From the NCBI GenBank assembly GCA_963843945.1, contig CAWJMF010000002.1, forward strand, positions 1,488,001-1,552,000: a DNA stretch of 64,000 nucleotides, in the 5' to 3' direction. The notes under the pieces were generated by a model. It had not been told where the DNA came from. It saw only the letters and a list, made by a program, of their open reading frames with translations, and did not search any database. Positions 1-8,131 of this stretch are shown here, one piece after another. Numbering within the stretch: the stretch's first letter is position 1; each line of letters starts with the position of its first letter. The DNA comes from CAWJMF01 sp963843945. GTDB taxonomy: Bacteria > Vulcanimicrobiota > Vulcanimicrobiia > Vulcanimicrobiales > Vulcanimicrobiaceae. The position numbers and the translations under genes are program-made.

Positions 1-537
1 AGGGTCTTCGGCAGACCACGCTCGTAGGCGATGTTTTCGAGAACCCGAATCACGTCCGCACCTCCGAACGAGAAGGCCGGCTCGATCGCCAGCGTCTCGC
101 CGGTAAAATCGTCGACAACGTTGAGCAACCGGTACGTCCGGCCGTGCATCAGACGCGCATGCATGAAGTCGAGCGACCAGCGCTCGTTCGGCAGAGTTAC
201 GGCCTCAACAGAGTTACCGCGGACATAGCGGACGTGCCGCTTTCGGGTCCGCATGACGTGCAGCCCGAGGGCACGGTAGATGCGGCGAAAGGCCCGTTCG
301 CCGATTGTCCAGCCTTCGCGCCGGATCATGATGATGAGTCGGCGCCAGCCCCAGCGCAGACGCTCTGCGGCAAGAGCCTTGAGTCGCTCGATCAGTTTGG
401 GATCGTCGACGCGGCGATGGCGGTATTGCATCGCTCGCTCGGAGATCCCGATCACGCGGCAGGCCGACCGTTGCGAGATGCCCAGTTCTTTGAGCGCCCT
501 CACCGCGTCTTTGCGCTGCGAGGGCCCCAGCCGTTTT
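1..537 (-). CDS. IS3-family transposase OrfB (partial, DDE integrase domain)
   Basis: Read from the minus strand in the -1 frame relative to orfA, this frame stays open to the window edge (about 179 codons). It begins with a GPSQRKDAVRAL segment and a helix-turn-helix-like region, then an HVRYVRGNSV motif and the rve integrase core with the first catalytic Asp in WSLDFMHARL. The second Asp and the Glu of the DDE triad would lie beyond the edge. OrfB has no good start of its own and is expected as an OrfAB fusion made by programmed -1 frameshifting. It is closely similar to OrfB of copy B. Function is transposition by cut-and-paste of the element. Confidence 0.85.
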
Positions 538-793
538 TTTCGATAAGCTCCCGAACAGCGTCAAGCTCGAGTTCCTTGCGAGCGATAATGCGCTTCATCT
601 GCGCGTTCTCGGCCTCGAGCTGCTTCAGCCGAACCAGGTCGCTTGTCTCGAGGCCGGCGTATTTGTCTCGCCAGCCGCGAACGGTGTTGGCATGAACTCC
701 GAGCCGGCGCGCAATCGCGGTCGCGGGCGTACCCCCGTCGATCTCTTTAAGGGCCGCCACGATCTGGGCTTCGGTAAATCGCGACTTCTTCAC
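500..793 (-). CDS. IS3-family transposase OrfA (HTH)
   Basis: A 97-residue DNA-binding subunit. It opens with KKSRFTEAQIV, has a helix-turn-helix with GVHANTVRGWRDKY, and ends in a leucine-zipper-like stretch (SDLVRLKQLEAENAQM). I choose the GTG that gives the same 97 residues as copy B rather than a start seven codons upstream. OrfA alone usually binds the ends and tempers transposition. The final codons run through the A-AAA-AAC slippery site into orfB. Compared with copy B it differs at scattered positions, so the two elements are related but not recent duplicates. Confidence 0.88.
   Translation of the reverse strand: MKKSRFTEAQIVAALKEIDGGTPATAIARRLGVHANTVRGWRDKYAGLETSDLVRLKQLEAENAQMKRIIARKELELDAVRELIEKNGWGPRSAKTR
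533..539 (-). other. Programmed -1 frameshift site of IS copy A
   Basis: On the minus strand the heptamer A-AAA-AAC sits in the phase needed for tandem slippage (GAA AAA AAC in the orfA frame). It lies at the orfA/orfB overlap, where IS3-family elements normally shift to make OrfAB. Family knowledge plus direct reading; no expression evidence. Confidence 0.7.
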
Positions 794-997
794 GGTGAGG
801 TCTCCTTGGGCCAATCGCCCGAGATCTCACAGTTTCAACCTACGACGTTTTCCGCCCTCAGGTCACCGCAGGGACGTTGACGCCGATGACCGGATCGACG
901 ATAACGGTTGCCAGCGGCGACCGCGCGTTAAGCGTGGTCTTTCTTCCGACTCACTAATCATCTCGGCGCCGCTCAGGCGGACCGGCCAACTTGGACC

Positions 998-1207
998 TTA
1001 ATGGTCGTCGCGCGGAGGTGTGCGGATCCACAAGCGCGCGATCCGGTTGGCGGGACCACGAACGATTGTGTAGGGAATCACAGCGAGCACAACTGCGACC
1101 ACGAAGGTCTCGCCCGGATACACCTTCGCCCCCATTCTTGGCTCGCGCCATTGGCGCATCCATCTACGAACTGCGGTGCACAAGCGATCACACATTAGAC
1201 GACGCAT
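998..1207 (-). CDS. Small predicted membrane protein, unknown function
   Basis: A short frame of up to 69 codons. The credible core is the last 45 residues starting at an internal Met (base 1135): a hydrophobic stretch around GETFVVAVVLAVIPYTIV, probably one transmembrane helix, followed by a basic segment ending RNRIARLWIRTPPRDDH-like. The upstream part is rich in Arg and Trp and may not be translated. It is isolated between the IS end and the lipoprotein genes. I recognise no family. Overlapping plus-strand frames have less protein-like composition, but coding status is uncertain. Confidence 0.3.
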   Translation of the reverse strand: MRRLMCDRLCTAVRRWMRQWREPRMGAKVYPGETFVVAVVLAVIPYTIVRGPANRIARLWIRTPPRDDH

Positions 1208-1266
1208 CCGGCGCGTCCGTGGAAAGAGTCCTGTGGCGGCGGCCCGTTACGTGACCGCTCAGCTTT

Positions 1267-1725
1267 TTACTTTGGCAAGCGAGAGTATTGGGTTTTAAAC
1301 ATTCCGATTTCTTGAGTCGGCGGCTCGCACTGATGAATTGCGGTAGTTGCGAACACATGATACGTGGTCGACTCGCTGAGATTTGGCAATGAGACGGCGT
1401 AGTCAACGCCCGATCGATCTGGTGTTGCAGCCGACTGAGGTAGCGTGGTCGGCAGGGCCGTCGGAATCCCCTCGATACTCGCCGTCGAATCAGCTCGAAG
1501 TTCTATCGGCACGCCGGTTGCAAGGCTTCCTGAATACGGGTAGGGTGCGCTAATGACTACACGGCTAACATCGGTCGGAATATTTGTCGCGCTGGGAATC
1601 GGGTAAAGCATCTGAATGACCGGATACGGACCTCCCGGACATCCAATGGTCGTCCCTCCGCCTTGCGAGCAACTTGATAACGCGAACGCTGAAGATACAG
1701 GAAGGACGAAGAATAAGTCGCGCAT
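1267..1725 (-). CDS. Putative lipoprotein with Ig-like domain
   Basis: I start at an internal Met that gives a signal sequence MRDLFFVLPVSSAFALSSC, with the Cys in a lipobox-like position; a longer frame continues upstream but adds a poor N-terminus. After the Cys comes a Gly/Ser linker and about 120 residues with the motif LYPIPSATNIP and a C-terminal beta-rich part. This resembles bacterial Ig-like (SbsA/Big_5) domains. The same LYPIP-x-AT-x-IP motif occurs in the next gene upstream, so the two are tandem paralogues. It probably sits on the outside of a membrane; no enzymatic motif is seen. Part of a three-gene minus-strand run. Confidence 0.6.
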   Translation of the reverse strand: MRDLFFVLPVSSAFALSSCSQGGGTTIGCPGGPYPVIQMLYPIPSATNIPTDVSRVVISAPYPYSGSLATGVPIELRADSTASIEGIPTALPTTLPQSAATPDRSGVDYAVSLPNLSESTTYHVFATTAIHQCEPPTQEIGMFKTQYSRLPK

Positions 1726-1757
1726 TAAACGCCCGCCAGCACTGTCAGTGGAGTGGT

Positions 1758-2222
1758 TCATTGAGTAGTAAAGTTGTAGGAACCACCGATCGGCACGATG
1801 CATGAACCGTTCGCTTGATTCACAAACGATATTTGAAACGTCGTGTTGGCAGTCAGTGACCCATGCGAAACGTAGGTAAGTTTGTCAGCGCCTGAAAATG
1901 GCGTCGCAATTGGACTAGGTATTGGGGTCGGAACCGGCGCTTTTAAGTTTCCAAGCGCTTGTGTCGGAAGACCTGATGCTGTAAGCACTACGGCGGCCGA
2001 ACTGAGCGTGCTGCCGTCGAACACGAAGATGCCGGCTCCATCGGGAATCCCCGTTGCTCCCGGGATCGGGTAAAGAAGCCGCGGACCAACCAGGGCGAGC
2101 GCTGGACATGCGTAGCCGCCACCGCTCGTCCCGGAGCAACCGGCTATGAAAGCCAGTAGGACAGAACTCAGCGCGATTTGCTGGGCGCCCATTCCGTGAA
2201 GCATTAGTAGTCCTCCGACCAT
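1758..2222 (-). CDS. Putative lipoprotein with Ig-like domain (paralogue)
   Basis: A 154-residue frame with a hydrophobic N-terminus ending in the lipobox FIAGC near residue 29. A Gly-rich linker, the motif LYPIPGATGIP and a proline-rich stretch (PVPTPIPSPIATP) follow, then a beta-rich end containing NTTFQISFVN. An alternative start at the eleventh codon gives a shorter signal peptide. It is the paralogue of the gene just downstream and overlaps the end of the gene upstream by about 19 bases, which suggests co-transcription. Role unknown; a surface or periplasmic binding protein is the safest reading. Confidence 0.6.
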   Translation of the reverse strand: MVGGLLMLHGMGAQQIALSSVLLAFIAGCSGTSGGGYACPALALVGPRLLYPIPGATGIPDGAGIFVFDGSTLSSAAVVLTASGLPTQALGNLKAPVPTPIPSPIATPFSGADKLTYVSHGSLTANTTFQISFVNQANGSCIVPIGGSYNFTTQ

Positions 2223-2425
2223 ACGACGGGAGTTGCCTCAAGGACGCTCGCTGTGGTCGACATTGGCGTCGCCGTTGGCGATGGAGATGGGACAGGAGTG
2301 AACGACGCAGTTGGTCTTGGCGTCGGGCTGCAACAGGCTGGTACTGCGCCGCCGTGTGACTCGCACGCGATGGAGGCTGCGAGTAGCACAATCGCAGCGG
2401 CAAAGAGGGTGGAGATCCGCTTCAT
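2204..2425 (-). CDS. Small secreted or lipid-anchored Pro/Thr-rich protein
   Basis: Short protein of about 73 residues beginning MKRISTLFAAAIVLLAAS, a clear signal sequence ending at a Cys (SIAC), followed by a low-complexity Pro/Thr/Ser stretch (PTPRPTASFTPVPSPSPTAT). It has no domain I recognise. It is the first gene of the lipoprotein trio and is divergent from the LuxR-type regulator to the right, with about 100 bases between them, so the regulator may control the trio. That link is inference from position only. Confidence 0.5.
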   Translation of the reverse strand: MKRISTLFAAAIVLLAASIACESHGGAVPACCSPTPRPTASFTPVPSPSPTATPMSTTASVLEATPVVWSEDY

Positions 2426-2528
2426 TATCCGACACATCTGCCACAGCCGTTCAACGACGGGCGATATAGCCCTTTTTAGCCATCTATGAGGCTATGAAAA
2501 GGCTAGCCCCAGCCAAGGGACGAACCGC

Positions 2529-4112
2529 GTGCAGGTGAGTCGTGCAGTGGCGTCCAGGCGGACGGTCGATTTGTCTGCGGTGCAAGACCTTTATCGCCGG
2601 GCTTGCTTCTCTGAGGCCGCGGAACTGCTCGAAAGAGCGGAGAGCGACGACGGTGCTGTCGACCCGCGCCAAGCGCTCCTGCGGACGCGAGTCTTCCTCT
2701 TTCGCGACCCGGCCCGTGCTCTCGTGTACGCGACAGAGCACTCGAAGGCTTTCACAACAAGATCTTCGCGTGCTGAGGCCACGATGTTGCAGGGTGCGGC
2801 GTATGCCCGCCTATCAGACTTTTCCTCTGCGGAGTCTCGGCTCAAGACAGCGTTGTCGTTGTCTTCAGCGGAGCCAGCAATTGCCGGGGAAGTCCGCTAC
2901 CAGCAGGCATTAGTCGCCTGGATGCGGCGCAAGCTTGACGCGGCCGATCGGATCCTCAAAGGCGCTGACATAAACCAAGCACCTGAGCGCGTTCAGATTC
3001 AGCGCTACATCCTACAAGGCGCGGTCTTGGCCTCCCGCGGCGACATGACTCAGCAGGGCGCAGTATTGCTTGAAGCGCTTGCCTTTGTCCAAAACATCCG
3101 CGAGCCGAGCGTTCTGCCGTGGGCGTATGCCGTTGCCCAGATCTCTTATCTAGCGCGTGAGTTATACAGCCCGGCTCTCCGCGAGGCCGCGTACTCGGAA
3201 CTCTCTTCCGTCCCTTGGACTGCTGATCTTGCGGACGTACATTTCACCGCGCTCCGGGCAGTAGGTTGGTGCCACGCTCTGGAGGGCGATTACTTTAACG
3301 CCTTCCGCCGATTAAAGGAAGCATCTGTTGTGGCGCCGAGTCCAGCTTGGCGCGTGATGTCTCTTTGCGATCGCAGCTATTTGGCGCAATGCCTCGGTGA
3401 GCGCAGGTGGGCAGAACAGGAAAGAAACGACGCACGGGAGTTGGCCTCGGCAGTGGACTGGCGAGTACTCGACGGCGAGGAGCGCTTTGCGCTTTGCTTG
3501 CTCGCGGAGCTTTTCGCGGTTCACGACGGACCACTTGCTCTCGCTCAAATAACCGAATATCGCAAGTCCGCGGGCGCGTTCGCTCCGGTTCTAGCCTCAG
3601 CAGACGATCGGAGAGTAACTGCTCTTGAGGCTTATTCCCTAGGGATGGTACAACGTGCGTTAGGCGAAGCCGAGGAGGCGACACGGCTGTTAGCACAGTC
3701 ATATAAGATCTACGATTCCGTGAGATATCGCTGGCGTGCCGGTCGTGCTGCACTAGCGCTTGCCGATATGACCGGCACGAGGGAATGGCGCGAACGAGCC
3801 GCTAAGTTGCTAAGTGTTTATCCGCAGAGCTGGCTTGTCAATTCCGCACCCGACCAGAGATTGATTGAACTCCCAGGCGTAGAAACCCTAACGCCCGCGC
3901 AGCGGAAGGTATACGACCTACTTGTTCAAGGCCTCTCAACTAGTCAGATCGGGGAGAGGTTGGGGCGCAGCGAGTTCACGGTCAGAAATCATGTGAAGGC
4001 CGTTTACAAGGCGCTTAACCTTAAGTCTCGCGCGTCGCTCATTGCACGGGCAACCCAGCGAAATTCCGTGAGACCCGGTAATGAGCGTCTCAGAGCGGGG
4101 CATCCAGAGTGA
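2529..4112 (+). CDS. LuxR-family regulator with TPR-like sensor region
   Basis: A 527-residue protein with a GTG start. Residues about 20-430 are helical and repeat-like, with TPR-type patterns such as AEATMLQGAAYARLSDFSSA and repeated paired helices, but no Walker NTPase motif. Residues about 450-515 are a LuxR-type helix-turn-helix: LTPAQRKVYDLL, then GLSTSQIGERLGRSEFTVRNHV and KALNLKSRASLI. TPR arrays in this setting usually sense a partner protein or ligand. It is divergent from the lipoprotein trio and lies between the two IS copies. Codon use looks less GC-biased than in the housekeeping genes. Family assignment is firm; the signal and targets are unknown. Confidence 0.85.
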   Translation: MQVSRAVASRRTVDLSAVQDLYRRACFSEAAELLERAESDDGAVDPRQALLRTRVFLFRDPARALVYATEHSKAFTTRSSRAEATMLQGAAYARLSDFSSAESRLKTALSLSSAEPAIAGEVRYQQALVAWMRRKLDAADRILKGADINQAPERVQIQRYILQGAVLASRGDMTQQGAVLLEALAFVQNIREPSVLPWAYAVAQISYLARELYSPALREAAYSELSSVPWTADLADVHFTALRAVGWCHALEGDYFNAFRRLKEASVVAPSPAWRVMSLCDRSYLAQCLGERRWAEQERNDARELASAVDWRVLDGEERFALCLLAELFAVHDGPLALAQITEYRKSAGAFAPVLASADDRRVTALEAYSLGMVQRALGEAEEATRLLAQSYKIYDSVRYRWRAGRAALALADMTGTREWRERAAKLLSVYPQSWLVNSAPDQRLIELPGVETLTPAQRKVYDLLVQGLSTSQIGERLGRSEFTVRNHVKAVYKALNLKSRASLIARATQRNSVRPGNERLRAGHPE

Positions 4113-4316
4113 CGGCCTAGTCTATTCTCGCGACGCGCACGCGACGCGCAATGCGCCGGAATCTCCCATGGCGCAATGCTTTGCAGCACATGGGTATATG
4201 CGGCCGCCATGCGGCGGAGAAGCGACTATAACAATTTCTACTGAGGACGCTGCGCGAGACGTACACCACCCGAAGAAAAAGCGATGTTTTGCGTGACTCA
4301 AGAGGGCCTAACTCGA

Positions 4317-6689
4317 TTAACCGGACATCGCTTTCTTCATGCGCAGTTCCGCGAGGGCTTTCTGGGCCTCTTCGCTGAGGTTGGACTTTCCGATCGCGAC
4401 GGTCACCTTATGAATCTTGCCAGTGAACTTGTTATCGCCCACTTTGTAGTCATCGCTGACACACGTGTACATGTTTTCGCCGACGTCCGTCGTTTCGGCA
4501 CCAAAGGCGAAAGGCTGCGTGTGCTCGATCCGCCCTGAGGCTACCTCCTGATCGTTCACGAAGAGAACACCGTTGCCACCGGCGCCTAGACCGCCGTCGT
4601 AGGCAAACTCGAAGCGTAGCGCGACCCTGCCGGTTGGCAGAGGATTGGGACCGATGATCTTGTAAGTTTCGCGAGCGAGAAAGTTCCAGGCGAACCGCGG
4701 TGCGCCATCCTTGACGTAAAGACTCCAGCCGCCCATATCGCCGCCTTGGGCAATGACTACGCCTTCTGCGCCAGCCGCCGGAACCTCGATGTCGGCCCTT
4801 ACTACGAAAGAGCGGTTCTTGACGTTGATAAAGCCGTTTTCCGGGATGCCCTTCATCCCCTCATAGACGGTCATCTCAGTGCGACCTTCCATCAAGTCGG
4901 GACGGCCCGCTAGGGCGGCGTTGAAGCGCTCCCAAGCACGGTCATCAAGCGGAAGCACATTGTACTTGACCGCCTCTTCGAGGAAGACTCCTTTGAGCTT
5001 CGACAGCTTGTCGGGATAATTCGCGGCTAGATCGTGGGCGCAACTGAAGTCTTCCTCCACATTGTATAGCTCCCACTTGTCGTTCTCGAGTGTTGCCCGT
5101 GCCTTGGGCTCCCACGGTGGGCGATGGACCGTCGTAGCGAACCAGCCGTCCTGATAGATGCCCCTGTTGCCTGCCATCTCGAAGTATTGCGTTACGTGGC
5201 GCGACTTGGCGTCGGGGTCATCCAACGTGTAGAGCGCGCTTACGCCTTCAAATGGTTTCTGTCGAACGCCGTACACGACGCCCGGCTCGGGGATACCCGC
5301 TGCCTCCAAGACCGTGGGTGCGATGTCGATGATGTGCATCCACTGCGTGCGAAGGCCACCCTTCTCTGCGACGCCCTTCGGCCAGTGGACAACCATCGGT
5401 TGGCAAACGCCGCCGTACGAGGCCACCTGGTGACCCCACCCAAACGGCGTCGCTCCGGCAAAAGCCCAACCATTGTTGTACAGGATATGCGATTTGGGGC
5501 CGCCGATCTCGTCGAAGTTCTTCAGCGCCACGTCCAGGGGTTCGGGCATCCCGTTGAACACGGACAACTCATTGAACGCCCCGTTAAGACCGCCTTGAAA
5601 AACTGATCCGTTGTCACCGGTGATGTAAAAGATTAGTGTGTTGTCCATCTCGCCGAGGGTTTCGATCTCGTCGATGAATCGACCGATTTCGTAGTCGGTC
5701 ACCTCGGCAAAGGCCGCATAAATCTCCATATATCGGGCAAACACTTTTTTCTCATCGGCTGTCAAGTCGTCCCATTCTTGAATCCCCGTAGGCTTCGGCG
5801 CGAGGTCGGTGCCCGGCGGCACGACTCCGAGCTCGATCTGCCTGGCCAAGGTTTCTCTGCGCACCTGGTCCCAGCCCTGATCGAACTTACCCTTGTACCG
5901 GTCGCGCCACGCATCGGGAACCTGGAACGGCCCATGCGTGCCGATTGCTGCGTAGTAGACGAAGAATGGCTTTTCGGGCGCAAGCGAACGCTGCGAACGC
6001 AGCCACGTGATCGCCTTATCGGTTATGTCGGTACTCGCGTAGTAATCCGCACCGAAGTGCATATCCAGCCGGGTCATATTGTCGTAAATCACCGGATGAA
6101 AAAGGTCAGCCTCGCCGGACATGAAGCCGTAAAACCGCTCAAAGCCGCTATGCACGGGCCACCGGTCGAAAGGCCCAACGGCACTGCCTTCCCACGGTGC
6201 CAGCTCGTGACACTTGCCGAACATGGCCGTGTTGTAACCATTGAGGCGCAACATCTGTGGCAACATCGCGACGCTGTCGGGACGGCTGGCGGTGTACCCA
6301 GGGAAGCCGGTGGCAATCTCCGAGATGACGCCGAAGTTTGCGGTATGGCTATTGCGACCGGTAAGTAGGGCCGCCCGGGCGGGCGAACACAACGGCGGCA
6401 CTTTGAGATTGTTGTAGCGTAGGCCGGTCTTGGCAAGGCGGTCCAGCGTCGGCATCTGAATCGGGCCGCCGAATGTCGATATGTCGCCAAAGCCCATGTT
6501 GTCGAGTAGGATCACGACGACGTTCGGTGCGCCCTTGGGCGCTTTTACTTCGAATCGAGGCGGAGCGGTAGCGTTCTTCGCATCAAGCTCGGTAATTGGC
6601 GGATACTGCGGCGGTGGAACAGGAAGCACCGTGCGGTCCACAGAGGCAGCTCTTCCGTCGCTCCTCTGGCCCTCTGAACGGCTTGTCAT
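4317..6689 (-). CDS. Arylsulfatase-type sulfatase (family S1), cytosolic form
   Basis: A 790-residue type I sulfatase hydrolysing sulfate esters. The active-site signature CSPAR starts at residue 101 (PPLCSPARAALLTGRN); this Cys must be converted to formylglycine by a sulfatase-modifying enzyme not seen here. Metal-binding elements include LLDNMGFGD near residue 61 and a GDNGS motif near the middle. The last 150 residues form a beta-rich, lectin-like domain (GGWSLYVKDG and following), so the protein is longer than a bare sulfatase domain. There is no signal peptide, which implies action in the cytoplasm. A good Shine-Dalgarno (AAGGAAG) precedes the ATG. It stands alone, about 160 bases from an IS element, consistent with acquisition by transfer. 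Confidence 0.92.
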   Translation of the reverse strand: MTSRSEGQRSDGRAASVDRTVLPVPPPQYPPITELDAKNATAPPRFEVKAPKGAPNVVVILLDNMGFGDISTFGGPIQMPTLDRLAKTGLRYNNLKVPPLCSPARAALLTGRNSHTANFGVISEIATGFPGYTASRPDSVAMLPQMLRLNGYNTAMFGKCHELAPWEGSAVGPFDRWPVHSGFERFYGFMSGEADLFHPVIYDNMTRLDMHFGADYYASTDITDKAITWLRSQRSLAPEKPFFVYYAAIGTHGPFQVPDAWRDRYKGKFDQGWDQVRRETLARQIELGVVPPGTDLAPKPTGIQEWDDLTADEKKVFARYMEIYAAFAEVTDYEIGRFIDEIETLGEMDNTLIFYITGDNGSVFQGGLNGAFNELSVFNGMPEPLDVALKNFDEIGGPKSHILYNNGWAFAGATPFGWGHQVASYGGVCQPMVVHWPKGVAEKGGLRTQWMHIIDIAPTVLEAAGIPEPGVVYGVRQKPFEGVSALYTLDDPDAKSRHVTQYFEMAGNRGIYQDGWFATTVHRPPWEPKARATLENDKWELYNVEEDFSCAHDLAANYPDKLSKLKGVFLEEAVKYNVLPLDDRAWERFNAALAGRPDLMEGRTEMTVYEGMKGIPENGFINVKNRSFVVRADIEVPAAGAEGVVIAQGGDMGGWSLYVKDGAPRFAWNFLARETYKIIGPNPLPTGRVALRFEFAYDGGLGAGGNGVLFVNDQEVASGRIEHTQPFAFGAETTDVGENMYTCVSDDYKVGDNKFTGKIHKVTVAIGKSNLSEEAQKALAELRMKKAMSG

Positions 6690-6846
6690 GGTTCACTTCC
6701 TTCAGTCGGGCTCGACATGACGACTTGTTCGCAACGGATTTGTTTCAAAGGCCGCGTGCTGTGCAGTTGGGCGCGCAACTCGTAGGCGCGGCTCCTCTGA
6801 ATTTTTAAGCGTTCCCGAGCTCTCCTTCTCGCCCGAAACTGATCGT

Positions 6847-6862
6847 TCTGATGTGCGCTGGG
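6847..6862 (+). repeat. Left terminal inverted repeat of IS copy B
   Basis: Sixteen bases, TCTGATGTGCGCTGGG, matching the reverse complement of the other end without mismatch. It carries the TGATG-type tip typical of IS3-family ends. OrfB terminates four bases inside it. Confidence 0.8.
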
Positions 6863-6865
6863 ATG

Positions 6866-7714
6866 TTAGGCCGCGGGCACTTGTGAGGGTTGAGTAGTTT
6901 GGTAATCATTCGCGGCTTCCCGCGGGGTTCGATAGCCGAGTGCTGAGTGCGGCCGCGTTTCGTTATACTCGACCCGCCAACTCTCGGCTGCTGCTCTGGC
7001 ATGAGCGAGATTGGCGAAGCCGTGGAGGTTGAGAAATTCGTCCCTGATTCGGCCGTTGAGCGCTTCAACCTGAGCATTCTGAGTAGGCTTTCCGGGATCG
7101 GAGAACTGAAGAGCGACTTGGTGATCTGCGCTCCACTGCAGCATCGCTCGACTCGTGAACTCGCTTCCTCGATCAAACCGCATCGACGTCGCGAGATCGC
7201 GATCGAACGAAATGCTCTCGAATATTCGGATAACGTCGCGGCTCCCAAACGAGAACCCTACTTCGATCGCCAAGCACTCACGCGTGAAGTCGTCGACGAC
7301 GACCATGGCGCGAATCGGCCGGCCCAGGGCCAACCGGTCGTGAATGAAGTCCACGGACCATCTTTCGTTCGGCCGCGACACCCCGGCAACTGTGTTACCG
7401 CGAATGTATCGAACGTGCCGCTTTCGGCGCGGCCGCACCTGAAGGCTAAGCTGCCCGTATACTCGGCGCAAATGCCACCACGACAGCGTAATATCTTTGC
7501 GCCGTAGCATAATCATCAAGCGGCGATAGCCAAACCGTGGCCAGCGCTCAGCAAGTTCCTTCACTTGCTCGATGAGCTTTGGATCTTCCGGCGCTCGAAG
7601 CGACCGATATTGCGCGGTTCTGCGTGGGCACTTCACAAGTGAGCACGCGCGGCGCTGCGAGAGTCCCTCGGCTTGCAAGGCCTTCACCGCGTCTTTTCGC
7701 TGCGAAGGTCCCAA
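6866..7714 (-). CDS. IS3-family transposase OrfB (DDE integrase)
   Basis: A 282-residue catalytic subunit, complete. It has an N-terminal HTH_21-like segment, the HVRYIRGNTV motif and a full rve core. The DDE triad reads D in WSVDFIHDRL, D in RFDRGSEFTS and E in NAQVEALNGRIRDEFLN. The first codon used here (TTG) is nominal: the frame is -1 to orfA and is most likely made as an OrfAB fusion through the A-AAA-AAC site. The C-terminus has the usual HSALGYRTPREA motif. OrfAB carries out strand transfer at the element ends. Confidence 0.92.
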   Translation of the reverse strand: MGPSQRKDAVKALQAEGLSQRRACSLVKCPRRTAQYRSLRAPEDPKLIEQVKELAERWPRFGYRRLMIMLRRKDITLSWWHLRRVYGQLSLQVRPRRKRHVRYIRGNTVAGVSRPNERWSVDFIHDRLALGRPIRAMVVVDDFTRECLAIEVGFSFGSRDVIRIFESISFDRDLATSMRFDRGSEFTSRAMLQWSADHQVALQFSDPGKPTQNAQVEALNGRIRDEFLNLHGFANLAHARAAAESWRVEYNETRPHSALGYRTPREAANDYQTTQPSQVPAA

Positions 7715-7977
7715 CCGTTTTTTGCGACCAGCACTTTCATCGCATCGATCTCAAGCGCTTGACGAGCGATGATCCGCTGCATCTGCGAGTTCTCGGCTTC
7801 GAGTTGCTTGAGCCGAACCAGATCGCTTGTCTCAAGGCCACCGTATCGATCGCGCCACATCCGAATCGTATTGGCGTGAACGCCGTGTTTGCGTGCCAGC
7901 TCTGTCGCCGGCGTGCCGCCGTCGAGCTCCTTGAGGATCGAGACGATCTGCGCCTCGCTGAAGCGACTTTTCTTCAT
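7684..7977 (-). CDS. IS3-family transposase OrfA (HTH)
   Basis: A 97-residue protein, MKKSRFSEAQIV at the N-terminus, with a helix-turn-helix (GVHANTIRMWRDRY) and a coiled segment SDLVRLKQLEAENSQM. It overlaps orfB and contains the slippery heptamer near its end. Strongly similar to OrfA of copy A across its whole length. An ATG start with upstream ggtgag-type spacing supports the boundary. Confidence 0.92.
   Translation of the reverse strand: MKKSRFSEAQIVSILKELDGGTPATELARKHGVHANTIRMWRDRYGGLETSDLVRLKQLEAENSQMQRIIARQALEIDAMKVLVAKNGWDLRSEKTR
7717..7723 (-). other. Programmed -1 frameshift site of IS copy B
   Basis: Minus-strand A-AAA-AAC in correct phase (GCA AAA AAC in the orfA frame), at the same place in the coding sequence as in copy A. 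Conservation of the heptamer in both copies while surrounding bases differ supports function. Confidence 0.75.
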
Positions 7978-8037
7978 GGGTGAGTTCCTCGCTGGGCTCT
8001 ACGCCCGAGAACTCACAGTTCCCGCTGGCCACATTTC

Positions 8038-8053
8038 CCCAGCGCACATCAGA
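8038..8053 (-). repeat. Right terminal inverted repeat of IS copy B
   Basis: Reverse complement of the left repeat over 16 bases without mismatch. Just outside it the sequence cgaaaagttgacccc resembles a motif often met near other IS ends, which might mark a further, older insertion; this is weak. Confidence 0.8.
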
Positions 8054-8131
8054 GCTAGGCCGCGAAAAGTTGACCCCGATTTTTACCGAAATAATGGCTA
8101 TCATGTTAATGGATGCCTACAGGGGGCTGAA

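Larger units (their letters stand above)
1..865 (-). mobile_element. IS3-family insertion sequence, copy A (cut by window edge)
   Basis: Contains orfA and most of orfB of an IS3-family element whose proteins resemble the IS407-like group. The inner part of orfB and the far inverted repeat lie outside the window. The outer end is placed near 865 because copy B has its inverted-repeat tip about 75 bases upstream of the same orfA start, and the matching point here reads, on the minus strand, TGACCTGAGGGCGG, a plausible IS3-type TGA end. The segment between orfA and this end shares a short motif, gcccgaga-ctcacagtt, with copy B. The boundary is inferred; the proteins are clear. Confidence 0.8.
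6847..8053 (-). mobile_element. IS3-family insertion sequence, copy B (complete)
   Basis: A complete element of about 1.2 kb with orfA, orfB, a slippery site and a 16-base perfect terminal inverted repeat (TCTGATGTGCGCTGGG). I find no convincing 3-5 bp target duplication: flanking bases are tcgt on the left and gcta on the right. This suggests an old insertion or rearranged flanks. It lies just upstream of the sulfatase promoter region. Both ORFs look intact, so the element may still be mobile. Confidence 0.88.

Noticed and set aside
8054..8110. Possible second IS end after copy B (cgaaaagttgacccc)
   Set aside because: Only a short motif is present, with no partner end or transposase; recorded as a weak hint only.
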